DNA of 64,000 nt. Origin: Bradyrhizobium monzae. GTDB taxonomy: Bacteria > Pseudomonadota > Alphaproteobacteria > Rhizobiales > Xanthobacteraceae. The stretch covers positions 124,001 to 188,000 of the forward strand of contig NZ_JAIRDQ010000004.1 in the NCBI RefSeq assembly GCF_021458635.1, written 5' to 3'. Position numbers and translations under genes: made by a program. Under the pieces are notes generated by a model. The model searched no databases and was not told the DNA's origin. It saw only the letters and a program-made list of their open reading frames with translations. This document shows positions 53,208-63,326 of the stretch, in pieces. Positions within the stretch are counted from its first letter, which is position 1. The number at the start of each line of letters is the position of its first letter.

Positions 53208-54602
53208 TCACCTCACCAGAAATTCGATGCGGCGGTTTTGCGCCTTGCCGTCGTCGGTGTCGTTGCCGGCAACGGGCTGCGTGGCGCCGTAGCCGACCGC
53301 GGTGAAGCGGTCCGCCGGCAGGCCGGCCTTGACCAGATAATCGATCACCGCCTGCGCGCGCTTCTCGGACAGAGCCTGGTTGAAAGCATCCTCGCCGTCG
53401 GCATCGGTGTGTCCCGCGACCTCGATATTTGTGGTCGGACAGCGCAGCGCCGTCTCGATCAGATGATCGAGAATGCCGGCGGAGTCGGGATCGATGTCAG
53501 CGCGCTTGGTTGCGAAGCGGATCTTGCCCTTGACCAGCAGCTCCGAGAACAATTGCTGGCAGACGGTACCATCGACCGGCCCCGCCGCAGGTTTCACCGT
53601 GATTTCGGGCTTGTACTGCCAGTTTTTTGGAAAGTCCTTGCCGAGGCCGGCACGGATGTCGTTGGCCGCACCTTCATACAGCGCATCGCCTGACAGCTTC
53701 ACCTCGCGATCGGACACGACGAGCGTGCCGGTCGACAGCCGTGACAGCGCGCCGAGCGCTGCGACCACTGCGGTGTTGAAGGAGCTGGGCGCACCGACAC
53801 TGGCCTTGAGATTGTCGACGACCTTCTCGGTGAAGAATTTTCGCGATGCGCTGGTCGCGATCGCGGCGTGCACGTTGTTGTCGGGCACGTAGCCGGTCAG
53901 CGTCACGGTGGCGGCGACCGGATCCTTGTAGGCCTGGAAGATGTAAGGCGGGGCCTTGATCTCGTTGGCGGCGATCGAGAAGCCTTCGGGCAGGTTCTTC
54001 AGCGCAGCCGCGATCGCCTCGCGGCCGCCGAGGTCGCGCGCCATGCCCGACAGATTGACCTTGGTGTCTGTGATCGTGATCTTGCCGTCCTTCAGCTTGC
54101 CGATCTGGTCAAGCAGCAGCATCGCGGCCGCCTCGAACCGCGCCGGCGCGCCGCGGGCCAGACCCATCTGATCGGCGACCTCGGTCCCGTTGACCTCCTT
54201 GCGCGCGGCTTCGGTCAGCCGCGCCTTCATCGACGGCAGCGGCGCGGAGCCCGACAGCGTCACCCGCACCACGTCACGCTCGGCACTCCAGACGAAGGGT
54301 TTTGCTTCCGGAACAAGACGGGTCTGGTCATCGACCAGCCGCACGCCGGGAACCATCTCGACCGTGGTCACGGCGTCGTGGCGCCCCTCTTCGGAGAAGG
54401 CATCCGCGGCCAGACTGACGTCACGGCCGTCGACCGCGATCCGGGTCTTGTCCACGACGGTGTCCTTGAGCGCGGCCGAGCTGCGGGCCGACAGGTCCGC
54501 CTCGACCGGCAAGGTGTTATTCCAGGCCGCAAATCCCCACATGACGGCCAGGGGAATCAGCCCTGGCCACCATTTGCTGGCCCACCTGAAAAGCATCTGC
54601 AT
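53208..54602 (-). CDS. OmpA-family protein with BON domains
   Basis: 464 aa from the ATG at 54602. An N-terminal anchor (RWASKWWPGLIPLAVMWGFAAWNNTL) is followed by a long periplasmic part with BON-like repeats (e.g. GRDVSLAADAFSEEGRHDAVTTVEMVPGVRLVDDQTRL and LTGYVPDNNVHAAIATSASRKFF) and a C-terminal OmpA/MotB peptidoglycan-binding domain (IDPDSAGILDHLIETALRCPTTNIEVAGHTDADGEDAFNQALSEKRAQAVIDYLVKAGLPADRFTAVGYGATQPVAGNDTDDGKAQNRRIEFLV). Inner-membrane anchored and bound to the wall, it resembles ArfA-like proteins. The small membrane protein gene is coupled downstream. Confidence 0.9.
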   Translation of the reverse strand: MQMLFRWASKWWPGLIPLAVMWGFAAWNNTLPVEADLSARSSAALKDTVVDKTRIAVDGRDVSLAADAFSEEGRHDAVTTVEMVPGVRLVDDQTRLVPEAKPFVWSAERDVVRVTLSGSAPLPSMKARLTEAARKEVNGTEVADQMGLARGAPARFEAAAMLLLDQIGKLKDGKITITDTKVNLSGMARDLGGREAIAAALKNLPEGFSIAANEIKAPPYIFQAYKDPVAATVTLTGYVPDNNVHAAIATSASRKFFTEKVVDNLKASVGAPSSFNTAVVAALGALSRLSTGTLVVSDREVKLSGDALYEGAANDIRAGLGKDFPKNWQYKPEITVKPAAGPVDGTVCQQLFSELLVKGKIRFATKRADIDPDSAGILDHLIETALRCPTTNIEVAGHTDADGEDAFNQALSEKRAQAVIDYLVKAGLPADRFTAVGYGATQPVAGNDTDDGKAQNRRIEFLVR

Positions 54603-54767
54603 TCGACGACCCGAACTCTGGAACCGGAGACAAAACAAACCCTTGGCGGGCTGTCAAACCGGAAATGGGGCCCTTTCGGGGGCCGCGCGTGGACAATTGG
54701 AATAACTTTTTCTTCAAGGGTCACACCCTAAGTTGCAGGCGGAATGCCCAGGGGTGGCCCGCCGGTC

Positions 54768-55826
54768 ATGAAACAACTCCGTAACAATGTCATTCGCGCC
54801 GGGCTGGGAGCACTCTATTTCAGCGGGGCGCACCATCTGCTGCGCCCGCTGCTGTCGGGCGTCGGCGCCATTTTCATGCTGCACCACGTGCGACCGGCCC
54901 GCGAGGGCGCGTTCCAGCCGAACCGGCATCTCGAGGTCACCCCGGACTTCCTGCGTGCGACGCTGCGTCATCTGCGCGCGCGCGAGATCGACATCGTCAG
55001 CATGGACGAGCTGCACGAACGGCTGGTGCAAGGCCGCTTCGACCGCCGCATCGCCGCCTTCACCCTCGACGACGGCTATCGCGACAACCGGGAGCACGCC
55101 CTGCCAGTGCTGCGCGAATTTGACGCGCCCGCGACCATCTATGTCACCAGCGACTTCGCCGAGGGCACCGGACGGCTGTGGTGGGCGGCGCTCGAGGCCG
55201 TCATCGCCAAGGCCGAGCAGGTCGATGTGCAGATCGGCCATTCCGCGCTGCGGCTCGATGCGAGCACGCCGGCCGCGAAGCAGGCGGCATTCGACCGCTT
55301 GCATGACTGGCTCCGCGCCCTTCCGGGCGAGCACGATCTGAAGCGCGAGATCGAGGCGCTTTGCGCCGCGCATGGTGTGGACATGGAAGCGCTGTGCCGC
55401 AGCCTCTGCCTGTCCTGGGACGAGGTGAAGCGGCTCGCGGCCGATCCGCTGATCACGATCGGCGCCCACACCATCAGCCATTGCAATCTCGCCAAGCAGA
55501 ACGAGGAGATCGCCGCGCAGGAGATGGCCGTCGGCCGGGTGCGGATCGAGCAGGCGTTGGAGCGCGAGGTGCTGCATCTCGCCTATCCCTATGGCGACCG
55601 CGAGGCGGCGGGCAAACGTGAGTTTACGATGGCCGCGTCCGCCGGCTTCAAGACCGCGGTAACGACACGTCCCGGCATGCTGTTCGCAGAGAACGCCGGC
55701 CACATGACCGCGCTGCCGCGCGTCTCGCTCAACGGCAACTACCAGAACGCGCGCATCCTGCCGGTGCTGACGTCCGGTGCGGCGACTGCGATGTGGAACG
55801 GCTTTCGCCGGTTTGCCGCGGCTTGA
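54768..55826 (+). CDS. polysaccharide deacetylase family protein
   Basis: 352 aa from the ATG at 54768 (ATG at 54744 adds 8 residues). The NodB-like domain has FTLDDGYRDN with catalytic and metal Asp (101, 102) and the metal-binding His pair in ITIGAHTISHCNL. PATIYVTSDFAEG and LHLAYPYGDREAAG complete the fold. Likely removes N- or O-acetyl groups from a cell-surface sugar; no glycosyltransferase gene is nearby to show which. No clear signal peptide. Confidence 0.88.
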   Translation: MKQLRNNVIRAGLGALYFSGAHHLLRPLLSGVGAIFMLHHVRPAREGAFQPNRHLEVTPDFLRATLRHLRAREIDIVSMDELHERLVQGRFDRRIAAFTLDDGYRDNREHALPVLREFDAPATIYVTSDFAEGTGRLWWAALEAVIAKAEQVDVQIGHSALRLDASTPAAKQAAFDRLHDWLRALPGEHDLKREIEALCAAHGVDMEALCRSLCLSWDEVKRLAADPLITIGAHTISHCNLAKQNEEIAAQEMAVGRVRIEQALEREVLHLAYPYGDREAAGKREFTMAASAGFKTAVTTRPGMLFAENAGHMTALPRVSLNGNYQNARILPVLTSGAATAMWNGFRRFAAA

Positions 55827-55827
55827 C

Positions 55828-55854
55828 TGTTGTCCCGGCCTGCGCCGGGCAACA
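55828..55854. repeat. short TGTTGTCCCGGC palindrome
   Basis: TGTTGtCCCGGC...GCCGGGCAACA forms a hairpin directly after the deacetylase stop codon. It resembles the hairpins at 3670-3696 and 11959-11984. Confidence 0.6.
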
Positions 55855-55910
55855 CCGAGTTGACTCCCCTCCCCGCGGCGCTCAAAACGTCGCCAACCAA
55901 GGGAGGCACC

Positions 55911-56711
55911 ATGTCCAACGATCTGTTTTCGCTCAAGGGCCGCATCGCACTCGTGACCGGCGGCTCGCGCGGCATCGGCAAGATGATCGCCGCCGGATAC
56001 CTCGGCGCAGGCGCTGCGAAGGTCTACATCACCGCGCGCAAGGCCGGCCCTTGCGAAGCCACGGCGAAGGAGCTGTCGGCGCAATATGACGGCGAGTGCA
56101 TCGCGCTGCCGATCGACATCTCGACCGTCGAAGGCTGCGACAAGCTGGCTTCCGAAATCATCAAGCTCGAGCCGAAGCTCGACATCCTCGTCAACAATGC
56201 CGGTGCGGCCTGGGGCGCGGAGTTCGACGAATTTCCGGAAAGCGGCTGGGACAAGGTGATGGACCTCAACGTCAAGTCACTGTTCTTCCTGACCAAGGCG
56301 CTGGCGAAACCGCTGCGCGCGGCGGCGTCGCGCGAGCGGCCCGCCAAGGTCATCAACATCGCCTCCGTCGACGGTATCTTCGTCAATCCGGGCGAGACCT
56401 ATTCCTACGCCGCGAGCAAGGCCGCGGTGATCCATCTGACGCGCCGCATGGCGACGAAGCTGATCAAGGACAACATCAACGTCACCGCGATCGCGCCGGG
56501 CGCGTTCAAGTCCGACATGAACCGCGCCGCGCGGGACCACTCGGACGACGTCGCCAAGCGCATTCCGGCGCGGCGCATCGGCACCGACGAGGACATGGCA
56601 GGCGTCGCGATCTACCTCGCCTCACGTGCGGGCGATTACGTGGTGGGCAACACCATCGCGGTCGATGGCGGCGTGGTGTACGCGAATGCGGGATTGGAGA
56701 TTGCGGGATAA
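55911..56711 (+). CDS. short-chain dehydrogenase/reductase
   Basis: 266 aa from the ATG at 55911 (GGGAGG upstream). The cofactor motif VTGGSRGIGKMIAAG, NNAGAAW, catalytic Ser in INIASVDG and YAASK (Tyr-x-x-x-Lys) make a full classical SDR active site. The TARKAGPCEATAKEL region after strand 2 has a basic residue that suggests NADPH. Related to gluconate 5-dehydrogenase/RhlG-like enzymes, but the substrate is unclear. It converges on boxB. Confidence 0.9.
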   Translation: MSNDLFSLKGRIALVTGGSRGIGKMIAAGYLGAGAAKVYITARKAGPCEATAKELSAQYDGECIALPIDISTVEGCDKLASEIIKLEPKLDILVNNAGAAWGAEFDEFPESGWDKVMDLNVKSLFFLTKALAKPLRAAASRERPAKVINIASVDGIFVNPGETYSYAASKAAVIHLTRRMATKLIKDNINVTAIAPGAFKSDMNRAARDHSDDVAKRIPARRIGTDEDMAGVAIYLASRAGDYVVGNTIAVDGGVVYANAGLEIAG

Positions 56712-56785
56712 CCCATGGGAATGGCGAGTAGCGAATAGCGAGTGGTTCTTCCATTCGCCATTCGCCGCTTCCAATTCGCAATCTC

Positions 56786-58237
<1,452 letters not shown>

Positions 58238-58262
58238 GGCCGTGCTCCTTGCGATCTCTTTC

Positions 58263-58349
58263 CGTCATGCCCGGCCTCGTGCCGGGCATCCACGTTCTTG
58301 CTTCCTTGAGTCAAGGACGTGGATGGCCGGGACAAGCCCGGCCATGACG
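58263..58349. repeat. CGTCATGCCCGGGC palindromic repeat, copy 3 (inside the box cluster)
   Basis: An 87-bp copy in the gap between boxC and boxB. Because both genes read the same way, the element lies inside the likely transcript. Confidence 0.88.
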
Positions 58350-58361
58350 CAGTGAAAGTCG

Positions 58362-60050
58362 TTACACCCGCGTCATATCGAATTTCGGCTTCTGTCCGCT
58401 GCCGTAGCGGCGCAGCGCGCCTTCCTCGCCGACGGCGTTCGGGCGCTGGAAGATCCAGTTCTGCCACGCTGTCAGGCGCGAGAAGATTTTTGATTCCATC
58501 GTCTCAGGACCGACGAAGCGAAGACTCGCTTCCATGCCGGTGAGGCTGTCGGGCGAGAAGCTGGCGCGTTCCTCGAGGAACACGCGGACCTCGTCGTCCC
58601 AGTCGATGTCGTCGAGCGCGAAGGTGACGAGGCCGAGTTCTTCCGCTTGCTCGGCGTCGAGACTGGTGCCGCGCGTGGCTTCCGCGCGCTCCACGTCCGC
58701 CGGATCGGCCTGGAAGCGCGACTCCAGCCGCGTCAGGCCGTGGCTCATCGGATACGGACCGAAATTCATCGCCGACAGCTCGATCGACGGCGGCGGCTGA
58801 TTGTCGCCCTGGCGCGTGCCGATCAGCATGTAGGAGCGGTCAGCGGCGAAGACCAGCTCGGCGAGCGTGCCGGCAAAGCATGAACCGGGCTCGACCAGCG
58901 TCACCAGCGTGCGCGAAGTGACGTCGATGCGCTTGAGCACGCGCTTCCAGTAGTGGCGGATTTCGTTGACCAGCCAGTGCGCCTTGTTGGCTTCAAGGAA
59001 GGCGTCGCTGGCGAGCACATGGGCGCGGTCGCCATGGCTCTTGAACACCAGCATCGCGATCTCGAGCTCGTTGATGCGCAAGTGAAGAATGGCGTCGTCG
59101 AGCTCGCGCGCGACCTGCAGCGGCCAGAAAGAGGCCCCTTGAGCCATCATGCCGTCGATATCGGCGGGTGCTGCTGCCTCCGGCGCCTTGATCGAGATGG
59201 TGGCGATGCGCGCGGCACGGTCGATATCGACGGTCACAAAACCATAACGGATGCTGGTTTCGTCGATCATGCGCTTGAGCGGCGTCAGCGCGATGCCCTT
59301 GCCGCTGCCGGCGCGCTTCGACTTTCCGGCGAATTCCTTGGCGCGCTCGACGATCCTGGCTTCCAGCTTCGAGTTCGGCGCGATCTCGTCGACGAGGCGC
59401 CATTGCACCGCGCGCTTGCCCTTCACGCCTTCCTCGATGGTGCAGAAGAAATCGGCGTGATCGCGGCGCACTTTTCGCTTGTCGACGACGCGGGTGAGGC
59501 CGCCGGTGCCGGGCAGCACCGCGAGCAGCGGCACTTCGGGCAACGCGACGGCGGAGGCGCCGTCGTCGGCGAGAATGATGTGGTCGGTCGCGAGCGCCAG
59601 CTCATAGCCGCCGCCGGCAGCCGAGCCGTTCACGACAGTGATGAAGCGCTGGCCGGAATTCTCCGAGGAGTCTTCCATGCCGTTGCGGGTCTCGTTGGTG
59701 AACTTGCAGAAATTCACCTTGTGGGCATGGGTCGAGCCCGCGAGCATGCGGATGTTGGCGCCAGCGCAGAACACGCGGTTCTTGGCCGAGCGCATCACCA
59801 CGACCTTCACCTCGGGGTGCTCGAAACGCAGCCGCTGCACGACGTCGGCGAGCTCGATGTCGACGCCGAGATCGTAGGAATTGAGCTTGAGCAGATAGCC
59901 CTCGAACAGGCCGCCATTCTCGTCGACGTCCATGGTCAGCGTCGCGACGTCACCGTCGACGGCCAGCTTCCAGTGCTTGTAGCGGGACGGTTCGGTCTGG
60001 AAATCGATGAATGTCGCGCCGCCTGCGAGGCGCCGATCTTCCCCGGCCAT
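58362..60050 (-). CDS. boxC: 2,3-epoxybenzoyl-CoA dihydrolase
   Basis: Opens the ring of 2,3-epoxybenzoyl-CoA with loss of formate. 562 aa from the ATG at 60050; the frame runs 14 codons further without homology. Two crotonase-like regions: the N-terminal part with VVVMRSAKNRVFCAGANIRMLAGSTHAHKVNFCKFTNETRNGMEDSSENSG and AAGGGYELALATDHIILADDGASAVALPEVPLLAVLPGTGGLTRVVDKR, and a C-terminal part with ELVFAADRSYMLIGTRQGDNQPP. A perfect ATGCAC-N4-GTGCAT site lies upstream. Confidence 0.96.
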   Translation of the reverse strand: MAGEDRRLAGGATFIDFQTEPSRYKHWKLAVDGDVATLTMDVDENGGLFEGYLLKLNSYDLGVDIELADVVQRLRFEHPEVKVVVMRSAKNRVFCAGANIRMLAGSTHAHKVNFCKFTNETRNGMEDSSENSGQRFITVVNGSAAGGGYELALATDHIILADDGASAVALPEVPLLAVLPGTGGLTRVVDKRKVRRDHADFFCTIEEGVKGKRAVQWRLVDEIAPNSKLEARIVERAKEFAGKSKRAGSGKGIALTPLKRMIDETSIRYGFVTVDIDRAARIATISIKAPEAAAPADIDGMMAQGASFWPLQVARELDDAILHLRINELEIAMLVFKSHGDRAHVLASDAFLEANKAHWLVNEIRHYWKRVLKRIDVTSRTLVTLVEPGSCFAGTLAELVFAADRSYMLIGTRQGDNQPPPSIELSAMNFGPYPMSHGLTRLESRFQADPADVERAEATRGTSLDAEQAEELGLVTFALDDIDWDDEVRVFLEERASFSPDSLTGMEASLRFVGPETMESKIFSRLTAWQNWIFQRPNAVGEEGALRRYGSGQKPKFDMTRV

Positions 60051-60086
60051 GGGCCACCCTTGAGCTCGTCTTGGTTTTACCGTTAG

Positions 60087-60102
60087 ATGCACAATAGTGC
60101 AT
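60087..60102 (-). promoter_or_regulatory. candidate BoxR operator upstream of boxC
   Basis: ATGCACAATAGTGCAT is a perfect 6-bp inverted repeat with a 4-bp spacer, 37 bp before the boxC ATG. Two similar sites follow at 60138-60153 and 63275-63290. TGCA-type sequences are known in operators of the BoxR paralog BzdR. Confidence 0.7.
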
Positions 60103-60137
60103 ATTCAGAAGCGCGTCTAGTCCTCAACGGCCATTAC

Positions 60138-60153
60138 ATGCACTTTGTTTCAT
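60138..60153 (-). promoter_or_regulatory. second candidate BoxR operator upstream of boxC
   Basis: ATGCACTTTGTTTCAT matches the perfect site at 60087-60102 in its left arm and the boxR/ligase intergenic site at 63275-63290 at 14 of 16 positions. It overlaps the stop codon of the DUF309 gene. Confidence 0.6.
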
Positions 60154-60686
60154 GAGGGCGCTTGGGACCGCACGATGGCACTGAGCCCGATCCAGTCGGC
60201 CTTGGTGAGCTGGGGACGGCCGAGCTTGGCCTGGAGCAAGGCCGTCAGCGCCGGCACCGGAAAGCTCTCGACAAAGCCGTCGCCGACCGGGGCCGCCTTG
60301 CGGGAGGTCAGCGCACGCAACTCGGTGAGCGCATCTCCAAACAGGCGCGCGGCCGAACGCGCCTTCTGCATGCGCAGCCGCAGATTGGCGTTGGCCACGT
60401 GGGTGCAGGCCCGCAGCAGAATGCGCTCGCGGCCGCCTTGCGGGGCCGCGGCCCACAGCGTTTCCAGCACCTCCTGCGATTCCCAGAAATAACCGCGGTC
60501 GTTCAGTGCGAGCCCATAGCGCAGCGCCGGATGGCGGGCCGGCACGTAGCCGCGGAACGCCGGAGGCACCAACACCTTGGCCATATCGAGCGTCTCATAG
60601 TCCGCTTCGACCTCGGCGGTCTCGCCCGGCACATAGGCCCAGCGCGGCCATGGCAATGGGCCGGTCACGTGTGAAGGCACATTCAT
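60150..60686 (-). CDS. DUF309 domain protein of the box cluster
   Basis: 178 aa. The DUF309 signature is LALNDRGYFWESQEVLETLWAAAPQGGRERILLRACTHVANANLRLRMQKARSAARLF, a helical bundle with conserved Glu/His-like residues and Trp. No function is established. It is read with the box genes between the alpha/beta hydrolase and boxC, so an accessory part in benzoyl-CoA degradation is plausible but unproven. Confidence 0.85.
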   Translation of the reverse strand: MNVPSHVTGPLPWPRWAYVPGETAEVEADYETLDMAKVLVPPAFRGYVPARHPALRYGLALNDRGYFWESQEVLETLWAAAPQGGRERILLRACTHVANANLRLRMQKARSAARLFGDALTELRALTSRKAAPVGDGFVESFPVPALTALLQAKLGRPQLTKADWIGLSAIVRSQAPS

Positions 60687-60704
60687 AGATGTGCCTTCGC
60701 ATGA

Positions 60705-61520
60705 TCATGCGGCGCGTACCCCGAGTCCCTGATCGTCGCGCAGGGCCGCTTTTGCAAATTGCTCAATCGCGTCAAGCGTCGCTCCGGGCGCTTCACGATG
60801 CGGGGAATGACCCGCGTCTGAAATAATTTCTAGATCTACCGGACAATAGCACTCTTCCTGCGCAATTTCGACCTGCCGCAGTGTTCCATATTGGTCATCC
60901 CTTCCCTGTACGACCAGGACAGGAACGCGGATGTAGGCCAGATATTCCGAAATGTCCCAACCGCGGAATTTCGGATCGAGCCAGGCGCCGTTCCAGCCGT
61001 AAAAGGCGTTGTCGACGTCCTTGTGCCAGCGCGCGAGCTTTGCCTTGAGATCGGTGGTCTCGTAGGTGGTCTTGATCGCGGCGATGGATTCTACCGAAAT
61101 GTCCTCGACGATGAAATGCGGCGCGATCAGCGCGACGCCTTGCAGGCGATGATCCTGATGCGCGCCGGCATAGATCGCCGCAATCGAGGCGCCGTCGGAA
61201 TGGCCGAGCAGCAGGCCACGCTTGAAGGGAATCGCATCGAGTACCTTGGGCAGCACGTCGAGTGCCTCGCGCTGCATGTAGTCCAGCGGCCGCGGCAACG
61301 TCACCGGGCTCGACTGGCCATAGCCCGCGCGCGAATAGACGAAAATGCCGGCGCCGGTCGCCTGCTGGAGCTTCTCCGGAAAATCATTCCACAGGCCGAC
61401 GGATCCGAGGCCTTCGTGCAGCATGACGATGGTCGGCACATCGGCGGATTGCGGCGCGAGCCATTTGTATTCGAGGCTGGCCGTGCCGATGCTGAGGAAG
61501 CCGGTTGGGGTGAGGGTCAT
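60705..61520 (-). CDS. alpha/beta hydrolase of the box cluster
   Basis: 271 aa. Strand and oxyanion region VPTIVMLHEGLGSVGLWNDFPEKLQQATGAGIFVYSRAGYGQSS, nucleophile elbow LGHSDGAS (Ser), Asp in VVQGRDDQYGT and His in SDAGHSPHREAP give a complete Ser-Asp-His triad. Relatives in box and other CoA pathways are proposed to hydrolyse ring-opened intermediates or rescue CoA thioesters; the exact substrate is not shown here. 18 bp separate it from DUF309. Confidence 0.88.
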   Translation of the reverse strand: MTLTPTGFLSIGTASLEYKWLAPQSADVPTIVMLHEGLGSVGLWNDFPEKLQQATGAGIFVYSRAGYGQSSPVTLPRPLDYMQREALDVLPKVLDAIPFKRGLLLGHSDGASIAAIYAGAHQDHRLQGVALIAPHFIVEDISVESIAAIKTTYETTDLKAKLARWHKDVDNAFYGWNGAWLDPKFRGWDISEYLAYIRVPVLVVQGRDDQYGTLRQVEIAQEECYCPVDLEIISDAGHSPHREAPGATLDAIEQFAKAALRDDQGLGVRAA

Positions 61521-61540
61521 GATTGCGCTCTTCTCTCAGT

Positions 61541-61655
61541 CGTCATGCCCGGGCTTGAGCCGCCTGCGCGGCCGAAGCCGCTTCTGCGAGGCGAAGGCCC
61601 GGGCATCCACGTCTTTCCTCAATTGCAGTCGCACGGGACAGGCCCGGCCATGACG
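61541..61655. repeat. CGTCATGCCCGGGC palindromic repeat, copy 4, with an inner insertion
   Basis: A 115-bp copy interrupted after CGTCATGCCCGGGCTTGAG by ~35 bp containing its own near-palindrome (GCCTGCGCGGCCGAAGC...GCGAGGCGAAGG). It lies between the benzoate-CoA ligase and hydrolase genes, both on the minus strand. Confidence 0.82.
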
Positions 61656-61662
61656 GTTGCGG

Positions 61663-63204
61663 CTAGTTCGCACCCTCGCGCAGCTTGAATCGCTGGATCT
61701 TTCCTGTCGCCGTCTTCGGCAGCGAATCCACCACGTCGATCCAGCGCGGATATTTCCACGGGCCGATCTTCTGCTTGACGTGCTCCTTCAGCGTCTCCCG
61801 CAAGTCCGTCGTCTTCACGCCCGGACGCAGCACGACGAAAGCCTTCGGCTTGAGCAGGCCTTCCGGATCGGCCTCCGGCACGACGGCGGCTTCCAGCACC
61901 GCCGGATGCGTGATCAGGGCACTCTCGACCTCGAACGGCGAGACCCAGATGCCGGAGACCTTGAACATGTCATCGGCGCGGCCGCAGAAGGTGTAGCGGC
62001 CATCGGTGTCGCGAACATATTTGTCGCCGGTGCGGGTCCACGGGCCCTCGAAGGTGCGACGGCTCTTGTGGCGCTGATTCCAGTAGCCCTCGCCGGCCGA
62101 GGGCGCATCGACCAGGAGTTCGCCGACCTCGCCGTCGGCGACGTCCTGGCCGGCCTCGTTGACGAGCCGCACCGCATAGCCCGGGACCGGCTTGCCGGAT
62201 GAGCCGTATTTGATGTCGCCGGGCGCGTTGGACAGGAAGATGTGCAGCAGCTCGGTCGAGCCGACGCCGTCGAGAATGTCGACGCCAAAGCGCGCCTTCC
62301 AACTGTTGCCGACGGACTCCGGCAACGCTTCACCGGCCGACGTGCAGATTCGCAAGCTCTTGCCGCCGCGCTCGCTCTTCATCGTCTCATCGTTGAGCAT
62401 GGCCGCGAACAGCGTCGGCACGCCGTAGAAGATCGAGGGATTGTAGCGGTTCATCAGATCGAACATCCGCGCCGGGGTCGGGCGCTCGCTGTTCAGAATC
62501 GTGGTGGCGCCGACCGACATCGGGAAGGTCAGCGCGTTGCCAAGGCCATAAGCGAAGAACAGCTTTGCGGCGGAGAGACCGACATCGTTCTCGCGGATGC
62601 CGAGCACCTGGTTCGCGTAGGTGTCGGCGGTCGCCTGCAAATTCGAATGGATGTGGCGCACGCCCTTGGGCATGCCCGTCGAGCCCGATGAATAGAGCCA
62701 GAATGCCGGCTCGTCGGGATGCGTCGCAGCCGTGGTGAACTGATCGCTTTCGCCCGCGATCTCTTCAGCGAGCTGCTTGTGCCCATTCTGCTTGGCGCCG
62801 GAGACCACGACATGCTCGAGGTCCGGCATGCGGCCAACGACATCCTTGATGACGGGATAGAGCGCTTCGGAGACGAACAGCACGCGCGCACGGCAGTCGG
62901 CGAGGATGTAGGCGTATTGGTCCGCCGTGAGCAGCGTGTTGAGCGGCACGGGCACGATGCCGGCGCGGATCGCACCCAAAAACACGATCGGGAAGTCGAT
63001 CGTATCAAGCATGACCATCGCCACGCGCTCTTCGCGGCGGACGCCGAGCCGGCGCAGCATGTTGGCGGCGCGGAGGGTCTGAAGCTGGAGCTCGCCATAG
63101 GTGAGCCGCGACACGGTGTCGTCGAAGGCGAGCTTGTTGCCCCGGCCCTCCTCGACGTTACGGTCGAGCAGCCAGGTCACCGCGTTGTAGGATCCCTCGC
63201 TCAC
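61663..63204 (-). CDS. benzoate-CoA ligase
   Basis: Activates benzoate to benzoyl-CoA with ATP, the entry step of the box pathway. 513 aa adenylate-forming enzyme: P-loop motif YSSGSTGMPKGVRH (~171-184), AAKLFFAYGLGNALTFPMSVGATTIL, A5 DGVGSTELLHIFLSN, A7 TGDKYVRDTDGRYTFCGRADDMFKVSGIWVSPFEVE and the catalytic Lys in LPKTATGKIQRFKLR. The family YGLGN and FYGVPTLFA blocks are those of benzoate-CoA ligases (BclA/BadA type). Divergent from boxR. Confidence 0.95.
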   Translation of the reverse strand: MSEGSYNAVTWLLDRNVEEGRGNKLAFDDTVSRLTYGELQLQTLRAANMLRRLGVRREERVAMVMLDTIDFPIVFLGAIRAGIVPVPLNTLLTADQYAYILADCRARVLFVSEALYPVIKDVVGRMPDLEHVVVSGAKQNGHKQLAEEIAGESDQFTTAATHPDEPAFWLYSSGSTGMPKGVRHIHSNLQATADTYANQVLGIRENDVGLSAAKLFFAYGLGNALTFPMSVGATTILNSERPTPARMFDLMNRYNPSIFYGVPTLFAAMLNDETMKSERGGKSLRICTSAGEALPESVGNSWKARFGVDILDGVGSTELLHIFLSNAPGDIKYGSSGKPVPGYAVRLVNEAGQDVADGEVGELLVDAPSAGEGYWNQRHKSRRTFEGPWTRTGDKYVRDTDGRYTFCGRADDMFKVSGIWVSPFEVESALITHPAVLEAAVVPEADPEGLLKPKAFVVLRPGVKTTDLRETLKEHVKQKIGPWKYPRWIDVVDSLPKTATGKIQRFKLREGAN

Positions 63205-63274
63205 GGTCGTCTCCCCCGAATTTAGAATTATAATTCATAGAAAGACACTGCGGCAGCTTGCTGTCAATGCCAGC

Positions 63275-63290
63275 AGGCACTATGTTTCAT
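63275..63290. promoter_or_regulatory. candidate BoxR operator between the ligase gene and boxR
   Basis: AGGCACTATGTTTCAT, 14/16 identical to the site at 60138-60153, lies in the 122-bp divergent gap, 37 bp before the boxR ATG. A second palindrome, GAATTATAATTC (63225-63236), overlaps the likely -10 region of the ligase promoter. Confidence 0.65.
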
Positions 63291-63326
63291 TAAAACGCGC
63301 CGCAGGACCTCCTGTAAAGAAGCCTC

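Noticed and set aside
63225..63236. GAATTATAATTC palindrome as the main BoxR operator
   Set aside because: It has no counterpart before boxC and coincides with a likely -10 element of the ligase promoter; the GCAC-type sites are shared by both regions.
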